Shown piece after piece: positions 57,010 through 64,000 of a stretch of DNA of 64,000 nt. The position numbers were made by a program, and so were the translations under genes. Every line of letters starts with the position of its first letter. Position 1 is the stretch's first letter. Location of the stretch: positions 2,511,001-2,575,000 of the forward strand of contig CP106741.1 in the NCBI GenBank assembly GCA_030323305.1, written 5' to 3'. This stretch comes from Paenibacillus sp. CC-CFT747 (lineage in GTDB: Bacteria; Bacillota; Bacilli; Paenibacillales; NBRC-103111). The notes under the pieces are model-generated. The model did no database searches. It was not told the DNA's origin and saw only the letters and a program-made list of their open reading frames with translations.

Positions 57010-57868
57010 TTGGCCCACCAGGAAAACATACCTTTTACCCCAAGCGGGAAAAGCTTCACAGCCGTCGCCATCAATACCGCCGCGAAGGCGGGGAATGGAT
57101 CAAAAGCAAGCTAGGCAGCCATACGACCTTATCGTTGAAATATTCTCCTCAGGACCTTGTCACCGAAGTGGACAAGGGGTCCGAAACGATGATCCGCAAG
57201 CTCATTCTTACCCATTTTCCGACGCATTCGATTCTGGGCGAAGAAGGGGTGGAGCCCGGACCCGAAGCTTCCGCTAAAGCCCTTACGGAAATGAGCGGTG
57301 CCGAATACCTTTGGATCGTCGATCCGATCGACGGAACCACCAATTTCGTTCACGGCTTTCCGTTCTATACGGTCTCCATTGCCCTCGCCTATAAGGGCGA
57401 AGTGATTGTGGGGGTGGTGTACGACCCGTCCCGCGACGAATTGTTCGTAGCCGAGAAAGGCAAGGGAGCTTATTTGCGGGGCAAGCCCATGAAGGTCTCG
57501 GGAGAGGCCAAGCTGGCCGACAGCCTTCTCGCCACCGGGTTCCCGGCGGACCGGGAGGAGCGCTGCCTTTGAACATGGCTGGGCTTCAGCATCTCGCTCC
57601 GAAAGTCCGCAATGTCCGGATTGCCGGGTCGGCGGCGCTTCATCTGGCTTATGTGGCAGCCGGGCGCCTAAGCGGCTTTTGGGAGATCGGCCTGAACAGC
57701 TGGGATACGGCGGCCGGTGCGCTGCTGGTCCAGGAATCGGGCGGGCAGGTGACGGATATGGAAGGGAACCCCTATTCGCTTTCCGTAAGAGACATTGCAG
57801 CCTCCAACGGAACCATCCAGCAGGACCTGCTGAAAGAGCTGAGAACAGCAGCGATAATAGGAAGTTAG
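57010..57868 (+). CDS. Inositol monophosphatase family protein (two frameshifts)
   Basis: The protein has the metal-binding motifs of the family: LGEEGVEPG (Glu), WIVDPIDGTTNFVHGFPFYT, and NSWDTAAGALLVQESGG. It probably dephosphorylates inositol monophosphate or a similar sugar phosphate in the cytosol. The N terminus (MAHQENIPFTPSGKSFTAVA) is joined to AGEWIKSKLGSHTTLSLKYS by a G missing in the run at 57090-57093. A second base is missing near 57563 (ERLPLNMAGLQHLAPKVRN). The total is about 287 residues. The start is either TTG 57010 or TTG 57001; no clear site decides it. Confidence 0.87.
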
Positions 57869-57899
57869 TCCTATATTTAACCACTTTCCGACATTGGTA

Positions 57900-57929
57900 T
57901 TGATTCTTAATGCCTAGGACTTGTATAAT
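57900..57929 (+). promoter_or_regulatory. Promoter of the riboswitch-cheX transcript
   Basis: TTGATT (57900-57905) and TATAAT (57924-57929) are 18 bp apart. The start point would fall near 57936, about 35 nt before the aptamer. Confidence 0.75.
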
Positions 57930-57969
57930 GGGATCAATGGCAGCGGATTTCCCGTGCCATGGCTTACGA

Positions 57970-58066
57970 ACATCGATAACGGCAAACCCGTCGAAAGGCG
58001 GCGACGCAAAGCTTCAGGCCTAAAGGGAATTTATCCCCATGGCAGCTGGGCTGCCGAATTGGGAAG
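57970..58066 (+). promoter_or_regulatory. Cyclic di-GMP-I (GEMM) riboswitch
   Basis: The aptamer core matches the GEMM-I consensus: GGCAAACC, a CCGTC-GAAA-GGCGG hairpin, GACGCAAAGC, GGCCTAA, and GGCAGCTGGGCTGCCGA at the 3' side. These supply the GAAA tetraloop and its receptor. A candidate expression platform follows: TTGGGA (58073-58078) can pair with TCCCAA (about 58106-58111) around a CCCAC/GGGTGG hairpin before the ribosome binding site. It senses the second messenger and probably controls the CheX-family gene at 58134. Confidence 0.93.
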
Positions 58067-58133
58067 GACCTCTTGGGACTGCCCACTTTTCGGGTGGATG
58101 CCAAATCCCAACAAGTTAGAGAGGCGATTTCCT

Positions 58134-58580
58134 TTGAAAGCTGCTTACATTAATCCGTTTCTGTCCTCCTCGGTCCATGTGATCGAATCGTTGATTCAAA
58201 TCCGCCCTTCCCTGGGGGAATTGAACATCAAGTATATCGACTTCTGGGATGATTATGTCTGGCTTCGGATCGGCATTGTCGGTGAGATGAAAGGCGACAT
58301 CGTCTTCGGGTTTCCCGAGAAGGTGGCGCTGCGGATTGCCTCCGGCATGATGGGCGGGTACGTCCTGACGGAATTCGATGAAATGAGCCGGAGTGCTATT
58401 TCCGAGCTCGGCAACATGATCAGCGGCAACGCCAGCACCCAGCTGTCCAACCAAGGCATTTCCATTGATATCACGCCGCCGTCTTTTCTCGAGAAAAGCA
58501 GCGCGGACCAGAAGAAAGCCTTCAGCGTACCGCTTCGGCTGGAGAACATCGGAGAATTCGATATTTATGTGATTGCTTAG
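58134..58580 (+). CDS. CheX/CheC-family phosphatase-like protein
   Basis: The 148-residue product starts at TTG 58134 (MKAAYINPFLSSSVHVIESL) with GAGAGGCG 8 nt upstream; the longer in-frame ORF would translate the riboswitch and is rejected. It has the CheX fold pattern, with one E-x2-N motif (SAISELGNMISGNASTQLSN) and a second helix region (NPFLSSSVHVIESLIQ). CheX dephosphorylates CheY-P, but members also act on other partners. No flagellar genes are adjacent. The c-di-GMP riboswitch before it suggests a lifestyle-linked role. Confidence 0.85.
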   Translation: MKAAYINPFLSSSVHVIESLIQIRPSLGELNIKYIDFWDDYVWLRIGIVGEMKGDIVFGFPEKVALRIASGMMGGYVLTEFDEMSRSAISELGNMISGNASTQLSNQGISIDITPPSFLEKSSADQKKAFSVPLRLENIGEFDIYVIA

Positions 58581-58618
58581 AAGAGGGCCCGGCAAGGGGC
58601 CGTACCGAAATATAGAAG

Positions 58619-58654
58619 AAGAGACCGGGACGAGGAGTTCCCGGTCTCTTTTGT
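58619..58654. terminator. Terminator between cheX-like and cdaS genes
   Basis: AAGAGACCGGGA (58619-58630) pairs with TCCCGGTCTCTT (58639-58650) and T bases follow on the plus strand. Confidence 0.9.
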
Positions 58655-58709
58655 TATTTTGGAGTCAAAAGCGGAGGAAGGTAGGACATCGATTGCAAGA
58701 AAGGGACAG

Positions 58710-59342
58710 CTAGTGAACAGGCTCGTTCTCCGATAAGGGCATGAACGGATAGAGCCGGCCGCCCATGGCGAAAGAGGAGGATCCGGTCTCTTCGGATACG
58801 ACGATGACCAGTGCATCGCATAGCTCCGTTAAGCCGATAGCCGCCCGGTGGCGGGTACCCAGCTTTTAGGACCGGCTTCGTAGTTGGATAGGGGAAGAAT
58901 GTTGGCCGCCGAGACAATTTCGCTGCCCCTGACCAGCACGGCCCCGTCGTGCAGCGGGTTGCCGACATAGAAAATGGATTCGAGAAGCGAGAAGGTAAAC
59001 CGGGCACCGAGAGGAACCCCTGATGGATCAAGGAATTGACGGAATCTTTGCGTTCGATAATGATCAGGGCGCCGTGCCGGCGTTCCATGAGATGGCGGAT
59101 GCAGAAGGATAGCTCTTCGTATTTTTCCGTATAAGGAGCCAGGTAACAGTTGAGATAGAAGGAAGAGGCCTGGGATTGCAGCCGGATAAACCTTTCGCGG
59201 ATATCGGCCAGCTCGCTCAGCATGCAGCAGTGTTCGTTATCCAGGGAAGCGGCATGTGTTTTCAGATCCTGAAGAATTTCCTGAAGGCTCGAACGCAAAG
59301 CTTCCTTCAAGGGGAAAAATCGCAAGGAGACGTTTCCGTCAT
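58710..59342 (-). CDS. cdaS: Diadenylate cyclase, CdaS type (three frameshifts)
   Basis: CdaS makes cyclic di-AMP in the developing spore. The protein has an N-terminal pair of helices ([20 protein letters not shown]) and a DAC domain: [58 protein letters not shown], and [23 protein letters not shown] and RHR are the catalytic motifs. Four frames join with three added bases: near 59318, 59018 and 58864. The restored protein is about 212 residues, as in B. subtilis YojJ. The start at ATG 59342 (GGAGG 6 nt upstream) is inferred by correcting the first break; GTG 59349 is the alternative. Confidence 0.87.
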
Positions 59343-59461
59343 GGGGCACCTCCGTCCGGTCGTTTCTTTATAGAGTGGCCTGCTTCGTTTCAAAATAACC
59401 GCCAAGGTCCTCTTCCCCTTTAAATCCCTACCCGAGGATAGACTCCCCTGCCGTATCACCT

Positions 59462-59507
59462 AAAAAAGCCGCTTCCTCTCGGAAAAAGACCCGGGGAAAG
59501 CGGCTTA
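59462..59507 (-). terminator. Terminator of topB
   Basis: AAGCCGCTT (59466-59474) pairs with AAGCGGCTT (59498-59506) and a run of T follows on the minus strand. Confidence 0.85.
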
Positions 59508-59555
59508 TAGAGATACCTTTATCCTAATCCTAGCATTACAGCCTACCTATCAGGG

Positions 59556-61952
59556 TCATCCACGGCTATTGCTAAATTCCAGACCAAGCCCACCCGTTTC
59601 GGGATCCTTTAGAACGATCCGGGCTTCGTACGGGGTTCCTTCCTTGTTGCGGAGCTTGAGCACGGAAGTTTTCCTTTCTCGATAAGAGTTCGGACCATGC
59701 TGTCCGTGAGGGTCTTGCCGAAGGAGCTCTTCCAGATGACGAACTTGCAGCCCGCCTTGTAGTGGCTGCAGCCGTAGCCTTTGCGGCCCATGAAGATCCG
59801 GCCGCCGCAGCCGGGCCGCGGGCACGCGGCGATCGTGCCTCCGGCTTCGGCACCCGCGGCCCCGCCGCCGGAGGCCGCCCGCGTGCGGCTGCCCGCCCCG
59901 CCGGCCTCGGCTGCGCCTTCGCCGGCGGTGCCGGGGCGTGCAGCGGCCGCTACGGCCGGCTCCGCGGACCCGGCCGCGCTCCGCGTGCGCCGCTGCCGCG
60001 TGGTGCCGCCGGCTGCGGTGCCGGCATCCGCCTTAGCGGCGGCCGCTCCACGTGCCCGCGAGCCCCGCCGGCCGCCGCCCTTCGGCGCGTCCGGGTCGCC
60101 GAACGCGGACTTCTCCGCGCGGGCCTGGCCGCGCACCTTCTCCACGATGAGCGTGGCGAACTGCTTCACCTTCTCCATGAAGGCCTCGTCTGACGCCAGG
60201 CCTTTGGAGATCTCGTTCAGGCGGCGCTCCCAATGGCCGGTCATCTCCGGCGAGGTGAGCAGCTCGACGCCCGCCCCGCGGATGAGCTCGATGGCGGTGC
60301 GGCCTTTTTGCGTCACGGTGATCTTCTTGCCCTGCATCTCGATATACCCGACCTGCTTGAGCCTCTCGATCGTCGCCGCCCGCGTGGCCGGGGTGCCGAG
60401 CCCCGATTCCTTCATCGCGTCGCGCAGCTCCTCATCCTCCACCTGCTTGCCGGCGCTTTCCATCGCTTTAAGCAGCGTTCCCTCCGTATAGGCTTTAGGA
60501 GGCTGGGTTTCCTTCTCCTTGGCGTTGGCTTCCGTGCAGGTTACCGGCTCCGCGGCATTAAGAGAGAAGGGACCGGTGGTTTCCTCCTCGCCGTCATCTT
60601 CCTCTTTTTCTTTGTCTTTGCTTTTGGATTTGGCCTTATCCTTCCCCTGATCGGCATAGATGATCTTCCAGCCCAGGTCCAGCAGCTGTTTGATCGTCGT
60701 TTTGAACGATTCCTTTTCCACCTCGGTCATTACGGTATGGACCTTGTACTGGGCGGCGGGGTAGAAGTGGGAGAGAAAACGCCGTACGACGAGATCGTAT
60801 ACCTTCTGCTCATCGGGACTAAGCCCGGATGCCTTCTTGTGGGTAGGCAGAATGGCATGGTGATCCTCCACCCGGGCCGGGTTGCAAACACTCTTGTTGT
60901 TGCGGTGGACAAAGCTTTTGTTCGCCCCTTGAGCGAACGTTTCGTACGCGGTTCCTTTCAGCATGTCGAGCGCCCGGTGCATCTCGGGAATGTTCTGCTC
61001 CGTGACATAGTTGGAGTTCGTCCGCGGGTAGGAGATGACCTTGTGCTTTTCATACAGCGCCTGGGCGAGATCGAGCGTTTTTTTGGCGGAGAACCCGAGC
61101 TTGGCATTGGCCTCGCGCTGCAGCAGCGTCAGGTCGTACAGCTTGAAGGGATACTCTTTCGTCTCCTTAACGTCGTAGCTCGCAATGGTACCGGGCTTCC
61201 CTTTAACCTTTGCGGCAAGCTCCTCGGCCTTTTTGGGATCCGTCAGCCGGTCTCCCTGCCATAGACCCCGGTACGATGACCCTTCCTGGGCGAAAAAGCC
61301 TCCACCTCATAAAACTTCTGAGAGGAGAACGCTTCGATCTGGATTTGACGGTCGTACAGGAGAGCGAGCACCGGGGTTTGGACCCGGCCGACGGACAGCA
61401 GAACATTGTGCCTAGTGGTAAAAGCCCTCGATCCGTTCATCCCGACCAGCCAATCCGCTTCGCTCCGGGCCCGGGCGGCCAGCGTCAGGTTCTCGAATTC
61501 GGAGCCTTCCCTAAGCTCGGCGAAGCCCCGGCGGATCGTCTCCGGAGTAAGGTCCGAAATCCACAGCCGCTGGACAGGCTGCTTTAGGCGCAAATGCCGC
61601 TGAATGAGGAGAAGATATGCTGACCCTCCCGTCCGGCATCGCAGGCGTTAATCAGCCGGTCGCACTGCTTGGCCAGGTCGGCGATGACCTTCAGTTGATC
61701 CTTCGTTCGGGGGTTCGGGATCAGCTTGAAGTGGTCGGGGATGATCGGCAGGTCCCCTAAGTTCCATTTTTTATATTTGTCATCATAGTGGTCCGGTTCG
61801 GCAAGCCCGATCAGATGGCCGATGGCCCAGGTGATGATATAAGTTTCGCCTTCGAGATGCGTTCGCTTGTTGGCCGCCTTCGGTTCGATCGCTGCCGCGA
61901 TGTTCCGGCCCATGTCGGGCTTCTCGGCAATCACCAGCGTTTTCACAGGCAA
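59556..61952 (-). CDS. topB: DNA topoisomerase III with extended C-terminal region (three frameshifts)
   Basis: TopB relaxes and decatenates DNA. The toprim part is visible as TLVIAEKPDMGRNIAAAIEP and INACDAGREGQ. The catalytic tyrosine lies in HKVISYPRTNSNYVTEQN. MESAGKQVEDEELRDAMKES and GLGTPATRAATIERLKQVGY follow. Single missing bases near 61605, 61285 and 59670 separate four frames; joined, the protein is about 800 residues. The C-terminal third has an unusual Ala/Gly/Thr/Arg-rich linker (coding 59880-60090), a zinc-ribbon-like CPRPGCGGRIFMGRKGYGCS, and a last domain ending at EFSNSRG. The stretch is extremely GC-rich. Confidence 0.88.
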
Positions 61953-62059
61953 CCCTCTTTTCCATTATTGGTACTACTAGAGTAGTAGATGATAGGGTAA
62001 GAAGCAAGAAGAAGGACTCCTTCCTCCCAGCAGGAAAAGGGAATGGGGCAGCCCGGTTC

Positions 62060-62088
62060 TTTTCACTTCCGGCCCCTTACACTATAAT
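62060..62088 (+). promoter_or_regulatory. Promoter of the KDG/KDPG operon
   Basis: TTTTCA (62060-62065) and TATAAT (62083-62088) are 17 bp apart. A palindrome, TAACTAGTTA (62114-62123), lies downstream of the start point and may be an operator. Confidence 0.6.
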
Positions 62089-62144
62089 GGAGAAGGAAAA
62101 GGGTTTCACGTCATAACTAGTTAATAGAATAGGCAGGTGCACAC

Positions 62145-63125
62145 GTGAACAAGGAAGCGACGGAATCGGGCCTGAACCGGGAAGGGCCGGAGGTGGTGAC
62201 GTTTGGAGAGACGATGGCTTTGTTTATGCCGACCGGACCGAAGGGGATCGAATATTCTCCTTTGCTGGACAAGCTTTTCGGAGGGGCGGAGAGCAATGTC
62301 GCAATCGGACTGGCGCGTCTCGGTCATAAAGTCGGCTGGTTCGGAAGGCTCGGGAGCGATCCGCTCGGCCGCATGATTTATAAAAGAATCCGCGGGGAGG
62401 GCGTGGACGTGTCCCGCTCGGTTCTGACCAATGAAGCTCCTACGGGACTGATGCTCCGCGAAACGGTATCCGGTAAGAGCTCCGTCTATTATTACCGGCG
62501 AAACTCCGCCGCGAGCGGAATGAAGCCGGAGCATTTGGATGAGTCTTACATAGCCCAAGCCCGCATTCTTCATGTGACCGGAATTACGCCGGCTCTAAGC
62601 GAGTCCTGCCTGGAGACCCTGCTGGAGGCCATCCGCCTTGCCCGTAAGCATGGGACGAAGGTATGCTTCGACCCGAATCTGCGGCTTAAGCTGTGGAGTG
62701 CGGAGCAAGCAAAAGAAGCTCTACTTCCTCTGGCGGAACAAGCGGATTATTTTCTGCCCGGGCTTGATGAGCTTAAGCTGCTGTACGGAACGCAGGATTT
62801 TAGCGAAATAGAGAGCCGGCTCCGCAAGCTTACGGGAACATGTATCGTCAAGGGAGACCGGGAAACCCACATCGTTGGGAAGGACAGGACCATTTCGGTG
62901 CCGTTCTTCCAAGTGGATAACGTGGTGGATACGGTAGGGGCGGGCGATGCTTTCTGTGCGGGCTTCCTGTCCGGAGTTCTTCGGGAGCTGCCGGTGGAAG
63001 AAGCCGTCCGGCTCGGCAATCTGCTGGGATCGCTCGTCATTCAATTCGAAGGGGATTGGGAGGGGCTTCCCACAGCGGAGCAGGTGGAGGCTGCCCTGGG
63101 CAACAAAGCCCATATCGAACGCTAA
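62145..63125 (+). CDS. kdgK: 2-dehydro-3-deoxygluconokinase (PfkB family)
   Basis: KdgK phosphorylates 2-keto-3-deoxygluconate, a product of uronic-acid breakdown. The intact 326-residue kinase has the sugar-site motif KLFGGAESNVAIGLARLGHK and the PfkB signature DNVVDTVGAGDAFCAGFLSG with the catalytic Asp. The N-terminal VVTFGETMALFMPTGP is typical of KDG kinases. The GTG at 62145 is chosen with CAGGTGCACAC upstream. KDPG aldolase follows 33 bp on, so the two form the lower uronate pathway. A sugar acid lyase upstream (19279) would feed it. Confidence 0.92.
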   Translation: MNKEATESGLNREGPEVVTFGETMALFMPTGPKGIEYSPLLDKLFGGAESNVAIGLARLGHKVGWFGRLGSDPLGRMIYKRIRGEGVDVSRSVLTNEAPTGLMLRETVSGKSSVYYYRRNSAASGMKPEHLDESYIAQARILHVTGITPALSESCLETLLEAIRLARKHGTKVCFDPNLRLKLWSAEQAKEALLPLAEQADYFLPGLDELKLLYGTQDFSEIESRLRKLTGTCIVKGDRETHIVGKDRTISVPFFQVDNVVDTVGAGDAFCAGFLSGVLRELPVEEAVRLGNLLGSLVIQFEGDWEGLPTAEQVEAALGNKAHIER

Positions 63126-63158
63126 TCCATTACTCCACAGGAAGGCAGGTAGTTTACC

Positions 63159-63821
63159 ATGAAAAAAATTAAGCTCCTTCAGCAAATCACCGAGCAGGGG
63201 GTCGTAGCCGTTCTCCGCGGGGAAACCCCGGAAGAAGTGGTGGAGATGGCCGAACAGGCCATTGAAGGCGGGATTAAAGTAATAGAAGTAACCATGACGG
63301 TTCCTTTTGCCCTGCGGGCTATTGAGGATTTGGCGAAGCGGTACTCGAGCACCTCGTCCGATCCTTCCCAATTCGCCATTATCGGCGTAGGCACGGCCCT
63401 GGATCCGGAAACGGCGAGAGCGGCCATTCTGAGCGGAGCGGAATTTGTGGTCGGGCCTTCGTTGAATCCGGCCACCGTTACCCTGTGCAACCGGTACCGG
63501 ATTCCCATTATGCCGGGCTGCATGACCATCCAAGAAATCCAGACGGCTCTCGAGCTTGGTGTGGACATTGTGAAGCTGTTCCCAGGGAATCTGTTCTCCC
63601 CTTCCATGATTAAGGCCATTAAAGGTCCGCTGCCCCAGGCTAATATTATGCCTACAGGGGGAGTCTCTCTATCCAATTTAGGCGAATGGATAAAAGCGGG
63701 CGCCATCGCCGTCGGCATCGGCTCCGACCTGACCGCCGACGCCGTCAAGAGCGGCGATTACAGCCTGGTCGCCCGCAAAGCTTCCCAATACATCGAAGCC
63801 TACAAAGCGGCCAAAGCTTAA
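63159..63821 (+). CDS. eda: KDPG/KHG aldolase
   Basis: Eda splits 2-keto-3-deoxy-6-phosphogluconate into pyruvate and glyceraldehyde 3-phosphate. The intact 220-residue enzyme has the catalytic lysine in LGVDIVKLFPGNLFSPSMIK, the conserved VVAVLRGETPEEVVEMAEQA, and GAEFVVGPSLNPATVTLCNR. It forms a class I Schiff base with pyruvate. It follows kdgK in one operon and is ended by a terminator. AGGCAGG lies upstream of the ATG. Confidence 0.94.
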   Translation: MKKIKLLQQITEQGVVAVLRGETPEEVVEMAEQAIEGGIKVIEVTMTVPFALRAIEDLAKRYSSTSSDPSQFAIIGVGTALDPETARAAILSGAEFVVGPSLNPATVTLCNRYRIPIMPGCMTIQEIQTALELGVDIVKLFPGNLFSPSMIKAIKGPLPQANIMPTGGVSLSNLGEWIKAGAIAVGIGSDLTADAVKSGDYSLVARKASQYIEAYKAAKA

Positions 63822-63852
63822 ACGGCCCGCTGTCTAAGGCTTAGCGGAAAAG

Positions 63853-63878
63853 GAAACCGGCGATCCGCCGGTTTTTTC
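63853..63878 (+). terminator. Terminator of the KDG/KDPG operon
   Basis: AACCGGCG (63855-63862) pairs with CGCCGGTT (63866-63873) and six T follow. Confidence 0.92.
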
Positions 63879-64000
63879 TGTAGCTAGGTGAATTCCACAT
63901 TTTGTTGTTGCAATAGGTGAAGGGAATATGGTACATTATTTCTCGGCCCGAAAGCAGGTAAGCCGCTGAACGGCCAAAGAGGTAGGAAGCGGGCGGCTGA
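63879..64000 (+). other. Possible leader of a gene beyond the window
   Basis: No ORF is complete here. TTGCAA near 63907 and TACATT near 63931 could be a promoter. The end is purine-rich with short complementary pieces (AGCCGCTGAACGGC). I cannot match it to a known RNA family. Confidence 0.35.

Noticed and set aside
57921..58133. N-terminal extension of the CheX-like gene
   Set aside because: The frame is open by chance across the riboswitch; the family starts at TTG 58134 with its own ribosome binding site.
60233..61264. A 343-codon frame opposite topB
   Set aside because: It mirrors well-conserved topoisomerase sequence; no independent evidence of coding.
1..64000. Programmed ribosomal frameshifting as cause of the frame changes
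   Set aside because: The breaks are too many, occur in unrelated housekeeping genes, need mainly one extra base in G or C runs, and lack slippery sites with downstream structures.
1..64000. tRNA, rRNA or prophage genes
   Set aside because: No cloverleaf, rRNA core sequence, integrase, terminase or phage structural gene was seen on either strand.

Overview
The window looks like a chromosomal segment of a high-GC, endospore-forming Bacillota of the Paenibacillaceae (Paenibacillus-like). Supporting signs are a gerA-type germination operon, a CdaS-type diadenylate cyclase, a candidate forespore (sigma-G-type) promoter, LplABC-type sugar transport genes, GGAGG ribosome binding sites, and families typical of that group (bacilliredoxin, DUF3905, SodF-like SOD). 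I see no rRNA, tRNA, IS element, prophage or CRISPR array.

Layout. 1-4016: an oligosaccharide ABC importer (binding protein and two permeases) with a BNR-repeat sialidase-like protein. 4154-14877: a DHA2 drug exporter, a lipoprotein, a YhiN-type flavoprotein, a YthPQ-like ABC exporter, a small spore-type gene with DUF3905, a bacilliredoxin, an Hsp33-like chaperone divergent from a MerR/TipA-like regulator, and a PHP-type tyrosine phosphatase. 15080-18444: nadE, a small unknown gene, acpS, an orphan histidine kinase, a cytochrome c lipoprotein. 18549-24743: a secreted ~1565-residue LamG/Ig-like/heparinase-like/FG-GAP protein bracketed by a DUF421 gene and a decayed second copy of it. 24943-29111: a gerA/gerC/gerB operon. 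29378-36888: a membrane protein, an AraC regulator, mutY, an intergenic repeat zone, a secreted repeat protein, a PepSY protein, and a two-component system. 37064-43547: sodA, a GNAT enzyme, an Ntdp phosphatase, rnhA, queG, ogt, an HD-GYP protein, YneF, folE. 43773-54718: a low-GC hydrolase, a DUF2935-SOD fusion, an IclR regulator, aconitase, an amidase, ddl, uvsE, fabI. 54926-64000: a pseudokinase-PASTA protein, an inositol phosphatase, a c-di-GMP riboswitch with a CheX-family gene, cdaS, topB, and the KDG kinase/KDPG aldolase pair.

About half of the protein genes change reading frame one or more times. Nearly every break is repaired by adding a single base, usually in a run of G or C; four need one base removed. 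Protein similarity continues immediately in the new frame, so I read these as uncorrected homopolymer errors and annotate each gene across its breaks, giving approximate break positions.

Functional themes: uptake and breakdown of complex glycans (importer, sialidase-like protein, lyase-like protein, KDG/KDPG catabolism); sporulation and germination; oxidative and DNA-damage defence (two SODs, bacilliredoxin, Hsp33, MutY, Ogt, UvsE); and cyclic dinucleotide signalling (HD-GYP, c-di-GMP riboswitch, CheX, CdaS).
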